64,000 nt of DNA from Doryteuthis pealeii (GCA_023376005.1 CM042145.1:19054204-19118203), one strand, 5' to 3'. Shown: positions 1-11,424, numbered from the stretch's first letter. Notes: generated by a model from the letters alone, not told the origin. Program-made: numbers and translations.

Positions 1-127
1 ATGGGTAATCTCCTCCATACTAACAGATTTGCGGATAGCATTTTGTATGTCTGGGTCATCCATCAGGTTGACACTTAACTTCTGGGTTCGCAACAGGTCT
101 ATATCATCCGTCGTTTTATCTTCCACG
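1..127 (-). CDS. DENND1: DENND1 exon 16 of window: tail, cut by window edge
   Basis: At least 127 nt (1 + 42 codons), open to the left edge. It encodes VEDKTTDDIDLLRTQKLSVN, then a stretch rich in Asp and Asn ending SVSMEEITH. The acceptor is gattag, and the phase agrees with exon 15. No catalytic or membrane features are visible; the acidic and serine content fits a disordered tail. Confidence 0.8.
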
Positions 128-277
128 CTAATCAGACGATAATGTTTGGAACGACTGAAAATGAAAAAAAAAAAGAAAAATAAGACAATTAATCCAAAAT
201 GTGATGCTATCAATCTTTTAAATTGTAGATTTTACGTTTGTTATTTGCAAGAATTGAAACTCTTTTGAGAAAGAATA

Positions 278-518
278 CTGTAAATCCTCGAGTATAGTCC
301 GCCCTTGAGTATAATACGCAGGGGATTTTTAGGGGGCTGTACCTCTGAAAAAAATGCGTCTGTATAAACATTGCCGGACAGCAAATAGAAAAAATAAAAA
401 ATTAGGTGACATTGCTTAGAAGATATTTTTTATTTTTAACCTCGTTTATAGTACGCACTAGGGATTTTGACCTTTAAATTTGGGGAAAAAAGTGCGGATT
501 ATACTCGGGGATTTACAG
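278..518. mobile_element. TA-flanked MITE, internally deleted copy
   Basis: The terminal inverted repeat CTGTAAATCCTCGAGTATA at 278 is matched, with a few changes, by its complement ending at 518. Both ends abut TA (276-277 and 519-520), as for Tc1/mariner and pogo-type elements. It shares both ends with the longer copy at 716-1228 but lacks that copy's middle. No coding capacity. Confidence 0.8.
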
Positions 519-570
519 TATGTGTGCACACTGCTTAGGATGAAAGTATTGTTACTCATGTTTCTCATTT

Positions 571-712
571 ATGAAGAAAAAAGACAACAAGTTTGTATAT
601 TTTTAACATTTTTTTCAAAACAGTCATAAATTGACTATAAAATGAATAGGCCAGTTAGAATTCTGCCTGCTTATGGTAACATATGGGGCCGTATATATTA
701 GTAGGCCATGAT
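571..712. repeat. One arm of the fold-back family seen at 15366-15846
   Basis: Includes GACTATAAAATGAATAGGCC and GGGGCCGTATATATTAGT, closely matching 15764-15842. Only the right arm is present, directly before the MITE at 716. Confidence 0.7.
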
Positions 713-715
713 ATA

Positions 716-1228
716 CCATAAATCCTCGAGTATAGTCCACCCTTGAGTATAATATGCAGGGAATTTTTAGGGGGCAGTACCTCTGAAAAACCTAAACCTT
801 GTGTATAATACGCACCCCTTCTTTAACTTTAGTCAAAGAGGTCTATATAACGTCCTTGGTTTGTAAAAATGTATACAGTAACGTCCTTTATTATTATTGT
901 ATATATAACATAATGCAAATGTGTAACTTTTTTGTGCAAAAACATTTATTCAAATCCTTCAAATTCAACTTTTAATTTAATAAATGTTGCTTACTGCAAG
1001 TTATGGATGATTCTTTTATGACTTTATTGCTTTCAGGCTTAGCTTAAGGTATTTTCACGCCCGACATCACAAAATGCATCTGAATAAACATTGCCGGACA
1101 GCAAATAGAGACTCAGACATTGCTCAGAAAATATTTTTCATTTTTAACCTTGTATATAGTACGCACTAGGGATTTTGACCTTTAAATTTTTGGGGGAGAA
1201 AGTGCGGATTATACTCGAGGATTTACAG
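716..1228. mobile_element. TA-flanked MITE, longer copy
   Basis: Same inverted ends as 278-518, flanked by TA at 714-715 and 1229-1230. It contains about 270 bp in the middle that the shorter copy lacks. No transposase frame is seen. Confidence 0.78.
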
Positions 1229-1343
1229 TACTGAAAACAATCAAGGATTTTCTTTTTCTTTTCTTTATTACCTTTTTAACAGAATGAATAAATTCCATAA
1301 GACAGTGCATCCTTTCAAAACATCTATGTTTTCTAACATCCGC

Positions 1344-1480
1344 CAATGACCCATACATTGTTCATTTTCCCCGACATTTGTGCATTATTCTATGTACTAT
1401 ATATGCGCCTTTGATGAGTTGTAGTGCACATGAGGGATCGACACATTTTTTGCACCCGTCATCCCATGAGCTTCGGCTCG
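1344..1480 (+). repeat. LINE 3'-tail fragment
   Basis: The stretch with GCATTATTCTATGTACTA and GATGAGTTGTAGTGCACA resembles the sequence after the LINE coding remnant at 20340-20760, and the inverse copy at 18740-18900. A 73-residue frame here has no family features and is not called. Confidence 0.5.
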
Positions 1481-1785
1481 TGGATGGTCCCACATTAAAA
1501 GACCTTGGTGTCATACCCGCATATGTGGGATGCGAGGTAAATATTTTATCATTTTATCATTTTTTTAAATTATTTACTGATTGTATAAGAAGAAAATAAA
1601 TTGCAGAAAATATAATGAACTTAAAAACTTGCAAAATTAGAACAAATTTGAAATGAGGAAAAAATAGATAGATAAAATAAAAAAGAAAAAAAAAAGAAAA
1701 AAAAAAAAAGAAACAAAAAGAAAGAAACAAAAAAACAAAAACAAACAAATGAAAATAAAAACAAATTATCTTGCAAATTATAGGA

Positions 1786-2032
1786 CTGGGTTAGCTCAGT
1801 CGGTAGAGCATTCAGCTAGAAACCACAAGGTTCCTAGTTCGATACCGGCCCTCACCAACTCCGCGTATGAGTAGCACAGAGATCTGTGCGGTAAAGTAAG
1901 GAACTGATGTGTAGGTGTGGCGCTTCCACCTCAGACACTAAAATAATCTCCTTGGTCTAGCGCTAGTGAAAAGGGGATGGACTCCCTCGGTGTATAGCTC
2001 ATACCGACATTAGGCCGCCCCGACGACGATCT
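1786..2032 (+). repeat. tRNA-derived SINE, family A
   Basis: The head looks like a tRNA: A-box-like TTAGCTCAGTCGGTAGAGC and B-box-like GGTTCCTAGTTCGATACC. A conserved body follows (GTAGCACAG-GATCTGTG, CTCCTTGGTCTAGCGCTAGT, GACTCCCTCG) and the end is CCCCGACGACG. It is a retroposon, not a working tRNA: there is no acceptor-stem pairing at the expected distance. Confidence 0.85.
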
Positions 2033-2667
2033 TGCAAATTAAATTTTTTTTAAATATTCAACCTGCTGAGCAAATTGTTTTTGCTCATCATTTTCTATGA
2101 TGTGTTTAACATTAAAACTTTTTAACATTTTAGTTGATAAGTGAAATTCATTGTAAAACTAAAGAGAATAGCAGTGATGCTGATAGCTTTTTGATTTAAT
2201 ACATCCCGAGACACACATATTTGCTTTGAATGAGTCCCCAGGAAAATTAATGGGTCCCAACTAAAGTTTCTTAATAAATTGAAGGTTTTTTTTAATTTAT
2301 AATTTAGGGAAACAACTAAAGCCAGCTAACTCCTACCTTGTAACCTATCCCATGTAATTCCTTTCTAAGAAAAAATTGACATGTATTTAAAGTTAGCTTG
2401 AAATAATGAGGGAAGAAAAATGAAAAACACTGGGATGCATGGATAAGATTTTACTGTGTCCTTTTAGATTTTTATGTGTCAGGGACACAGGACGCGTAAC
2501 TATCAGCATCTCTGGAATAGGAAACTTGATAAGATCGTGATGAATATGGATTTACTAAAAGATAAATCAATACTTGTGAAGATTTAAAAGAAGTTATTTT
2601 TAAATAAGTATTAATTATAATATTTGGTTACATTTTATTCATGATTCAAATTCAGATAGAAACTGAC

Positions 2668-2735
2668 CTGTCAGGACTTCGAGTGTAGACTTTTGGAGAA
2701 AGACTAGACTTGCTGCGAGGAGGTGGCCGAGGAGG
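2668..2735 (-). CDS. DENND1: DENND1 exon 15 of window: proline/arginine-rich tail
   Basis: 68 nt, 22 codons plus 2 nt. It encodes PPRPPPRSKSSLSPKVYTRS then PD, with Ser split into exon 16. PPRPPPR is a classic SH3-ligand type sequence; vertebrate DENND1A tails bind SH3 proteins through comparable stretches, so a similar role is inferred. Acceptor ttctag, donor gtcagt. Confidence 0.82.
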
Positions 2736-2996
2736 CTAGAAAATTTCAATTAGACAAAATTTATAAATATCCATAAAAACATGATCAGAAAAAAAAAAAA
2801 AAATGATTGAAGATACATTTGAATGTTGACATAAAATAGGGTTAATAAAATACAAGAGAACAAACAAATCATAAAGACATTTTCAACAGAATGAATTTTA
2901 AAAATTATACAAAAACAAACTGACAAAAAAAAAAATTTTTTTAAAGAAATTAAATTTTAAATGATACATATACATTTTTTGAGAAATCTAACATTA

Positions 2997-3000
2997 TATA

Positions 3001-3043
<43 letters not shown>

Positions 3044-3045
3044 GA
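2997..3045. repeat. (TA)n microsatellite with GAAT run
   Basis: Alternating TA with one interruption, followed by GAATGAATGAATGA. Confidence 0.9.
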
Positions 3046-3811
3046 ATGAATGAATGACAAGTTGAGGTTTAATACTCTTGTACTAAATTAATACTAGTAT
3101 TTTACTATTCAAGGTTATGAGGTGACATTATTTTGATTTATTCAGTGAGTGAAAAAAAATGATTGTTGTACATGTACGAGAAATTCTTTCTTAAATGTTT
3201 TACTAAAAAGTTACTCTTTTAATTTGAAATTTAAGAATTTTTAAAAAATAATACTAATCATTTTTCCTAATTTAAGTTTTTGGACAAAAAAAACAAACAA
3301 CAAACAAAAACAGACAGTGAAAAAACTGAACCATTTTTATTATTGCCATAAATTTGAATGAAATTTCAATGGCTTAGACACACATAGGAAGTGATTATTT
3401 TCCTTGTCAAAGTTCCCTTAGTTGTAGTGAACAGTCAATTTTTTAAAAAGAAAATGCTCATAGATACAAAAAAAAAAAAAAAAAAAAAAAAGGAAATTTC
3501 TTATAATTTTCTTTTATATCCTAACTTGTGATTAGTCCTAAGCAATTATCTGGTTTTAAAAAAGGTCAAATTGTGACATACAATGATTGTGGACTGTCAC
3601 AAAGAAATTGATTTGCTATCATTCATCAATTGATGTTTTCCTCAAAAATAAGAAAACTAGAAATTATCCTAAAAAAGAAAGAAAAAAAAAACACCTGAAG
3701 ATACAAAGTGGTTATCAATAGTCTTAATAAAATTTTTTATGTCAGCTGTTAGTTTTTTTTTGTCCAATACTGTAATTCAAAATGACAAGATACCAACAAG
3801 AAAACAAAATG

Positions 3812-3815
<4 letters not shown>

Positions 3816-3851
<36 letters not shown>

Positions 3852-4083
3852 GTGGTCAAAAAATGTGTTTGAAATGGCGAAGGCCGAAAATTTTTGGGGA
3901 GATTATGTGCTTAATTAAAGTCATACCTAATTTGTTAATTAATTATAATTAAATGAATTAGGCGTGAGATCGATTTTTTCTCGATTTGTTTACGCTTTGT
4001 ATTTAAACAGATATGCACGCCTAATTCATTTAATTATAATTAATTAACAAATTAGGTATGACTTTAATTAAGCACATAATCTC

Positions 4084-4140
<57 letters not shown>
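3816..4140. repeat. Fold-back with 69-bp arms between two (TA)n tracts
   Basis: Arms 3898-3966 and 4016-4084 are near-perfect reverse complements (GGAGATTATGTGC... and ...GCACATAATCTCC), separated by a 49-nt loop with ATCGATTTTTTCTCGAT. (TA)n runs at 3816-3848 and 4087-4139 border both sides, suggesting an element that lives in TA repeats. Confidence 0.85.
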
Positions 4141-4145
<5 letters not shown>

Positions 4146-5460
4146 TAATAGAGAGGAGTGCATATTTTTATAAGATAGTTTTAGGATAATAAAAGATTCT
4201 ATATTTCTTCTGCTGGATTCTAATTTGTACCAAAGAAAATAAAAAATGGTGTGAAATGTTACAAAATAAGGAAAGCAAAAAAGTTAAGTAGAAATGTTTT
4301 ATATTATTGAATTGTTAGAATTAGGAAAAAGACATTCATTCTTTAGTCATTCTTTTTTTTTATATATATTTCAAAATAAAAATTTAAAAAAAAAAAAAAA
4401 GCCTAATTTTTAGAATTGATCATAAGCCAGAGTTAAGCTCACATGGGAGAAATGGTGTCAAAACAAATATAATTTGGTGATCAGGAAATTCAATTCAATG
4501 CCTTTTTTTAAGGTATGTTATATTAAACAGATTAAATATGAAAACTATTTGTAAATTTATAAAAGGAAGAATCTTATAAATTGAACCCAGGGAAAAGGAA
4601 GAAAAAATTCATAGATTATAAAGTAAAATGTCTAAATAATAAAAAATTAAAAGGAAATAAAAATCAGATTTGAAACAAGATTAAAAAAATTTAACATGCA
4701 GGTTGTCATGACAACAGGCAGTTAAGAACTAGTAAAGAAAAAAATTTGAAAAGAAAAAAAAAAGAAAAAAATTTGAAAGAAAAAGAAAAAAAAAAAAAAA
4801 AAAAAAAAAACACAGCCAAAAATATTTGCATTCAAAATATTAAGAGTTAGTTTTTGAAATGCAAAAAAAATAAAATAAAATAAAAAAATGCATATATCAA
4901 AGAAAAAATTGTGATTCACAAAAGTGAACTAGAATTTGGATATCATCAAATTCTAATTTTTGAAAGTATATTTTAAAGGCATTCCAACATAATATAGTCA
5001 ATTTCAACATTTTAATCAATCTTTTAAGCAATACAAAAATTCATTTAAATAAATCCCTCTTATATCTATATTAAAAGAGGACATTGTTTATAATCTTATA
5101 ATCATAATAAATATATTAACATATTTATAACTAAATATTATAACTTATTAAAAGGTTTAAAAGATAGAGAAGTAATCAAATACTAACAAAAAAGAGACCC
5201 AGTCTCTACTGTATATTTAAAAATAATAACCTTTGTTCTTCTTTAAAGAATTACTTATATTTGTTAACCTATTTAAACCTGAAAACTTATGAAATAGCAG
5301 AGGTGGTCATTACTAGAATAGGCTCAGTCCTAATTAGTGATCATCCTCCACACATTAATCATTTTCTGTTTTCTGTAAAAAAAAAAAATGTAATGTTTCT
5401 CTGAATTTTTGAGATGAGGCTTGATAATTAGTATTTTTTGTATTATTTTATGTTCCCAAA
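4141..5460. other. AT-rich intron sequence, no feature seen
   Basis: Poly-A/T and A/G-rich low complexity, including a long A run at about 4785-4810. The apparent Phe-rich frame on the minus strand is low complexity and is not a gene. No exon with splice sites in phase was found. Confidence 0.6.
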
Positions 5461-5650
5461 CTCAATGCATTCAAAACATCCATCGAAACTACATAAATCT
5501 TTTTTCTCCTTGACTAGTTTCATGTTGTCCTGAAGAAGGTTTCTTTATAAACCGAAATGTTTGAATATCAACACTACAACTAATAAATTTCCATCCATTG
5601 TAACATCCCGTGTCTGTTCTACATTTCTCCACATACTGTCAGATTAATTT
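5461..5650 (+). repeat. Hammerhead-like retroelement tail, decayed
   Basis: Contains CTGAAGA (5530-5536), a GGTTT/AAACC hairpin (5538-5553), then GAAA (5554-5557), the order of a hammerhead core. The following GTAACATCCCGTGTCTGTTC tail recurs at 37990-38020 and, inverted or partly, at 45465-45625. Base pairing at the cleavage junction is imperfect, so it is probably inactive. Confidence 0.5.
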
Positions 5651-5885
5651 CCTCATTTTACTCCCACATTTAGTAAAGTTAAATATATTCATACAAATAT
5701 ATTTGAAAGTGAACAATCGATAACAATGAGAATTGTTATTAAATTAAAAGGGTTATTTTGTCAAGTTGGATTATTTGACTGGATTAAACAAATTATCCAC
5801 AAAAATGTTAATAATGAAAATAATTATATTATCATTTTAGTTGTTTTAGAATTGAATTCCTGTAGAAGAGAAATTATTGCTATTT

Positions 5886-6222
5886 GGTTTGTTTGTTTGT
5901 TTTTGTTTTACGGCATATCAACCTCAGTGGGTTATTTAATGACGATAAAGTTTTGAAATAAATCAATTCTTAATGGATGATACAATTTTTTTATAAATAC
6001 ATTTTTCTATTTAACCCATAGATGGGACCCTAACAGGTACTACCACTCCGGGTCAGAGTGGACCAGGGAGCAATGGTGATGAATGAGGTGCTCCACACTG
6101 GAACCTCACCATCAGATAGAGTTTAACGTCATTCCCAGGACATGTAGACCCGCAGCCACCACCTTCTAGCACCCATATGATAAAAAGGGGTTGGGGCTTG
6201 CCATAAGGGCAATAGGGTTGGG
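5886..6222 (-). mobile_element. Family-C retroposon copy
   Basis: Begins on the plus strand with a (TTTG)-rich run and ACGGCATATCAACCTCAGTG, continues through CCCATAGATGGGACCCTAAC and GGTACTACCACTCCGGGTCA, and ends near GGGCAATAGGGTTGG. The orientation is inferred from the AAACC-type tail at its left end and from 5' truncation on the right in copies with target duplications (see 43297-43832). Confidence 0.8.
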
Positions 6223-6304
6223 AATATTACTATTTGGTATTCATTTTCAGTAAGTTAAATACCATCAACATCATATTAATAGCAGTATTAGATGTAATAG
6301 TATT

Positions 6305-6552
6305 TTAACTCTTAACATCCTGTTGAGAATTTTCCAAGTCCAGAGCTCCATTCCTCTAAGGATTTATCAAAAAATGGATAAAAAATTTCCTTTTCATTTA
6401 AAGTTACCTGTTATTTCCCTAAAAATAAAGACTTCTAAATATGTTTAATATTATATTTAAACAAAGGCTATCTATCATTTGGGGTAGATTAGGAAAACAA
6501 ATGTGACTTCGGCCGTGTGGAATGAGGCATTATAGGACATTAGGAGTTTTAA
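6305..6552 (-). mobile_element. TTAA-flanked MITE (piggyBac-like ends)
   Basis: Starts TTAACTCTTAACATCCTG and ends with a diverged complement abutting TTAA (6549-6552). It is the inverted counterpart of copies at 50414-50649 and 60075-60316. No coding frame. Confidence 0.75.
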
Positions 6553-6689
6553 TGTCTTAGAAAATAAGCATTATCAACTATTTATTTTTGGCTACTTTTT
6601 TATTTTTTATTTTTTTATTTCAACTTATTTCTTCTGTTTTTCATTATAAGTCCTAGCATGTTAATAGTTTAATTTGAAATAACCAGAAA

Positions 6690-6830
6690 TTAAGCTGTGG
6701 GAGTGAAGAGATTCATACCTTTCCCAAGAGTATTAGTCTGAAAGTGAATATAATTGCACTGGAGTTTGAACTCGCTTACTATGATGTCACAATCCAGCAC
6801 GTTGCCACTACACCATATGGACTCTCACCC
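6690..6830 (-). repeat. Family-B SINE variant
   Basis: Shares ATTCATACCTTTCCCAAGAG and a tRNA-like head in reverse (GAGTTTGAACTCGC... then a CACTACACCATATGGACTC end) with the family-B SINEs, but has a divergent middle. Confidence 0.65.
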
Positions 6831-6954
6831 CCACCCCTCACAGATAAATGTGTCATTAGTTTTATTATGCAAGCATAACAGTGAATGCTGTTATTAGAAG
6901 CTTAGTAAATGTTTTAAAATTCACTGTTTATTTCAAATTTTATTGTCAATGTTC

Positions 6955-7555
6955 ATTTTATATATTTATAAGATTTTTATTATGTTAAAAATTTTTTTTC
7001 TTTTCTTTAAATCATAAAAAAATCAGTTTTACACAAAATTTCAAATTTTAATAAATTCCAAAATTGAATGTCTGATCATTTTATATATTTAGGATTTTTA
7101 TTATGTTGAAGGAAAAGAAGAAAAAAAACATTTAAATCATAAAAATCAGTTTTACACAATATTTCAAATTTAATAAATTTGAAAATTTTAATGTCTATGA
7201 TCATTTTATATATCTATAAGATTTTAATTTATTATTGAGGAGAAAAAAATTAAAAAATTTTAAATCATAAAAATCAGTTTTACACAAAATTTCAAATTTA
7301 ATAAATTTGAAAATTTTAATGTCTATGATCATTTTATATATCTATAAGATTTTAATTTATTATTGAGGAGAAAAAAAATTTAAAAATTTTAAATCATAAA
7401 AATCAGTTTTACACAAAATTTCAAATTTTACAAAATTCCAAATTTTAATGTCTATGATCATTTTATATATTATAAGATTTTAATTTATTATTGAGAAAAA
7501 AAAAATTTTTAATTTTAAAATCATAAAAATCAGTTTTACACAATATTTCATTGTC
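6955..7555. repeat. Tandem repeat, about 122-130 bp unit, 5 copies
   Basis: CAGTTTTACACAA recurs near 7024, 7146, 7276, 7400 and 7530, each followed by ATTTCAAATTT and ATGATCATTTTATATAT. Units differ mainly in A/T run length. Confidence 0.85.
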
Positions 7556-7856
7556 AAATGATTAAACAACAAAAATGTTTTTTTTTGAAAAAGAGAGTTA
7601 AATAAATTTTGCTTTTTTAATTCAATCTACCAAAGTTAATGAAAAAATTTTTTTAAATGTTTGAAGAAAAAAATAAAAGATAAAAAATTAAAAAATAAAA
7701 TAAATAAATAAAATAAAATAAAAAGAAGAGAAATATGCATTGTAGCAAGGTTACATATATAAAAGCATGGTGAAGTTCACATAAATAGCAAACCTTTTAA
7801 ATGACAGACATCTTAGAAATAAAAACTGAACAGAAAATAGAAGCAGACAACATGAA

Positions 7857-7892
7857 AGAGATAGAGAGAGAGAGAAAGAGAGAAAGAGAAAC
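7857..7892. repeat. GA repeat downstream of exon 14 (CU on sense strand)
   Basis: AGAGATAGAGAGAGAGAGAA and similar. On the sense strand this is a CU repeat starting about 40 nt after the donor of exon 14. Confidence 0.85.
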
Positions 7893-7929
7893 ATCTACAC
7901 CAATTTGGACATCCAGGCATCTGGCTTAC

Positions 7930-8037
7930 CCGCACTGACTTGAGCTCTGACCCAAGAATGGTGGAAGGTTTTGATCCTCCAGATTCATGACGGACCCTCA
8001 GATTTGGAAATCTGTTACCTCCAACGATCTGGTCCTC
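7930..8037 (-). CDS. DENND1: DENND1 exon 14 of window: C-terminal tail
   Basis: 108 nt, 36 codons, phase 0/0. It encodes EDQIVGGNRFPNLRVRHESG then GSKPSTILGSELKSVR. No domain is visible; the composition fits the disordered tail that carries adaptor, clathrin and SH3-partner sites in vertebrate family members, and the partners are not readable here. Acceptor cccctcag, donor gtaagc. CU-repeat tracts lie on both sides (plus-strand GA at 8080-8120 and 7857-7890), a layout often seen around PTB-controlled exons. It is skippable without a frameshift. Confidence 0.8.
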
Positions 8038-8079
8038 CTGAGGGGGAAGGACAGAAAATGAAAAGTGCATAGTGTCAAG

Positions 8080-8120
8080 GGCAAGAGAGAGAGAGAGAGA
8101 GAAAGATAGAAAGAAAGGAG
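8080..8120. repeat. GA repeat upstream of exon 14 (CU on sense strand)
   Basis: Plus-strand (GA)n, AAAGATAGAAAG, AAAGGAGAGG. On the sense strand it is CU-rich and sits 40-80 nt before the acceptor of exon 14. The two frames crossing it are translation artefacts. Confidence 0.85.
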
Positions 8121-8774
8121 AGGGTTCCAAAAGGATATCTTGGGAATATCTATCTATACATATTTGCTGCCATAGATACAAATTTCTTTCCATTGGTTAT
8201 TCAAGTAGTAATGCCAATTATTTGTTGCCAAAAATGAAGGCAATATTGATTTGTACCATTCATTTATTCAAGGCTTCATATTCCCCTCCACCCGAATTCA
8301 CTAAATATCAGTGATCATGCTGTCACAATAACTACAAACAGTAACTTGGTGACAGACTTTTTTATCAGTGATATGGAGGAGAAAGATTTTTTTTTTTTTT
8401 TTTTTAAAGAAAGAAAAGGGGGTGGGAAAGTTTAACATAGCAAAGTTCACACCCAATTTAAGCATGATTTCTCAGATCAATTCCAGAAAGCATTTCATAA
8501 ACATTTTAAGCCCCTAATTCTCACCACAAAATAAAATTTAAAAAAGCATGCAAGACAAAAAAATAAAATGAAAAAAATAAAAAATAAATAAAATAAAATA
8601 AAAAGAAGTCCATCACCAAAATAGTGTACATATGTGAATAACATTAAAAAAAATTTTTTTTTTAATTTTTTTAATTAATTGGGGAAAAAAAAAATTATTC
8701 TAATAAGAAAACCAACTTTTCCATAATCATTTCTTAAAAGTTCTGCTTGCTATTTTCATATGTAAGTCAATTTA

Positions 8775-8870
8775 TATATTTACCCAACTTCTCCACAAGA
8801 GAAAGATGCAACACATGGTCAATTTCTTAAGCGGAGTTTTACAGGTTTGAATTCAGAGTCTACTTTACTT
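8775..8870 (-). repeat. Family-B SINE 3' fragment
   Basis: TATATTTACCCAACTTCTCC then ACACATGGTCAATTTCTTAA and AACAGGTTTGAATTCAGAG-like sequence match the tail half of the family-B SINE. Confidence 0.75.
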
Positions 8871-8983
8871 TTTTTTAACTTTATATGAATAAACAAAATA
8901 TTTTAAGCACAACTTATAGAAAGCCATTTTAAATGCATATTATTTTTAAAATAGAAATAATCAACATTCTTGATTATATAGCA

Positions 8984-10363
8984 ATCCTATGACAGAAAGT
9001 TTAAAATAAATTCAATCCTATGATAGAAAGTTTAAAAGAAATTCAATCCTATGACAGAAAGTTTAAAAAGAATTCAATCCTATGACAGTTTAAAGAAATT
9101 CAATCCTATGACAGAAAGTTTAAAAAGAAATTCAATCCTATGACAGAAAGTTTAAAAAGAAATTCAATCTATGACAGAAAGTTTAAAAGAAATTCAATCA
9201 ATCCTATGAAAGAAAGAAAAGAAATTCAATCCTATGAAAAAGTTTAAAAGAAATTCAATCCTATGACAGAAAGTTTAAAAGAAATTCAATCCTATGAAAG
9301 AAAGTTTAAAAGAAATTCAATCCTATGAAAGAAAGTTTTTAAAAGAAATTCAATCCTATGAAAGAAAGTTTAAAAGAAATTCAATCTATGAAAGAAAGTT
9401 TAAAGAAATTCAATCCTATGACAGAAAGTTTAAAAGAAATTCAATCCTATGAAAGAAAGTTTAAAAGAAATTCAATCCTATGAAAGAAAGTTTAAAAGAA
9501 ATTCAATCCTATGAAGAAGTTTAAAAGAAATTTCAATCCTATGAAAGAAGTTTAAAAGAAATTCAATCCTATGACAGAAAGTTTAAAAGAAATTCAATCC
9601 TATGAAGAAAGTTTAAAAGAAATTCAATCCTATGAAAGAAAGTTTAAAAGAAATTCAATCCTATGAAAGAAAGTTTAAAAGAAATTCAATCCTATGACAG
9701 AAAGTTTAAAAGAAATTCAATCCTATGAAAGAAAGTTTAAAAGAAATTCAATCCTATGAAAGAAAGTTTAAAAGAAATTCAATCCTATGAAAGAAAGTTT
9801 AAAGAAATTCAATCCTATGACAGAAAGTTTAAAAGAAATTCAATCCTATGACAGAAAGTTTAAAAGAAATTCAATCCTATGAAAGAAAGTTTAAAAGAAA
9901 TTCAATCAATCCTATGAAGAAAGTTAAAAGAATTCAATCCTATGAAAGAAAGTTTAAAAGAAATTCAATCCTATGAAGAAAGTTTAAAAGAAATTCAAAG
10001 AAATTCAATCCTATGACAGAAAGTTTAAAAGAAATTCAATCCTATGAAAGAAAGTTTAAAAGAAATTCAATCCTATGACAGAAAGTTTAAAAGAAATTCA
10101 ATCCTATGACAGAAAGTTTAAAAAGAAATTCAATCCTATGACAGAAAGTTTAAAAGAAATTCAATCCTATGAAAGAAAGTTTAAAAGAAATTCAATCCTA
10201 TGAAAAAAGTTTAAAAGAAATTCAATCCTATGAAAGAAAGTTTAAAAGAAATTCAATCCTATGAAAGAAAGTTTAAAAGAAATTCAATCCTATGAAAGAA
10301 AGTTTAAAGAAATTCAATCCTATGAAGAAGTTTAAAAGAAATTCAATCCTGAAAGAAAGTTTA
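8984..10363. repeat. Minisatellite, 31-bp unit, about 44 copies
   Basis: The unit is close to TTCAATCCTATGAAAGAAAG plus TTTAAAAGAAA, tandem over about 1.38 kb. Variants alternate ACAGAAAG and AAAGAAAG, with occasional 1-3 nt deletions. There are no spacers, so it is not a CRISPR. Confidence 0.95.
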
Positions 10364-10629
10364 CCTGATTGGAATCCAAGTCATAAATATGTAAAATTTA
10401 AGTTGATATTATAAACTAAAAAGTCATCTAAATTACATTGTAAATTAATTTCTGTATAATCATTACACCACAAGCACCTCTGTACATATACCAACTGTGT
10501 ATTCTATATTATATTATATATTTTAAATATAAACAATGATTAGAGAGAATTGGACAAGAATTATTTATAAATGCTTTTACAAAAAAGAAAAAGTTGATTC
10601 TGAGTTTCTGTGATGAAGAATTATTAATA

Positions 10630-11254
10630 CTAGTAAAAAAAAAAAAAATCAAAACACTCTCCAGGCAGTGTAAAAATTAATTTTTGAAAGATATTGTCAG
10701 GTGGGGGGAGTTCAGTGTCAGAGGGATTGTTTCATAAGTAAGTAAAATCAAATTTATTAAAGGAGTAAAAAAAACAAAAAACAATTTGAAATGGAAACTT
10801 AGTTTTGTCCCTCTCAAATAAAATGTTGCGTGTATCTATAAATTATTAATTAAATGATTATTTTGAATATTTTACACATAAATTTTACACAAAATTGCAG
10901 GTATTTATTTATTTGTAAACTTTTTAGTTAAGCACTTGAAACAGAAAAAAATGACTATTTCTTGTAAAACTCTATATGTTAGATAACTTTTTTTAGATAA
11001 ATTTTTGCTAAATAAATAAATATATATTAAAATAAAACAAACTATAAATAAATATATAATACCGGACATGTATTTATTAAAACTTGTTTTAAAAAACAAT
11101 AAGGACCATCTAAGGTGGCACACTCAAAATTTGAGTATATATAATACAAGGTTGTTCTTTATCCTATGTATTGACAATTTTGGGTAATGTGACATAAGTA
11201 GTGACGTAGTTTCAGTTACAGACAAATTAAGACCAAATCTCTATTATTAATAGA
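10630..11254 (-). mobile_element. Non-autonomous Helitron, family 2
   Basis: On the minus strand it begins TCTATTAATAATAGAGATTT after an A and ends ...TTTACTAG before a T, the A|TC...CTAG|T arrangement of Helitrons. The 5' block (TTTGTCTGTAACTGAAACTA, ACGTCACATTACCCAAAATT-like) is shared with 52232-52627 and with fragments at 48934 and 61685. No Rep/helicase frame. Confidence 0.78.
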
Positions 11255-11424
11255 TACAAAGAAATGTACTTGGACTATTGTTTTCATATTAGTCCAAGTA
11301 TATCAGCATATGATAATAAAAAATTGTTATTTGAAAATAATATTTGTTTTTTGAAAACAATGTTCCACTCCCAAAATTCTCTCCAAATGACAAATGCACA
11401 AGAGTTTGTATATTGTCAGATTTT

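Noticed and set aside
1786..2032. tRNA gene at the SINE head (and similar heads elsewhere)
   Set aside because: A and B boxes are present, but the acceptor stem does not close and a SINE body follows; retroposon heads explain them.
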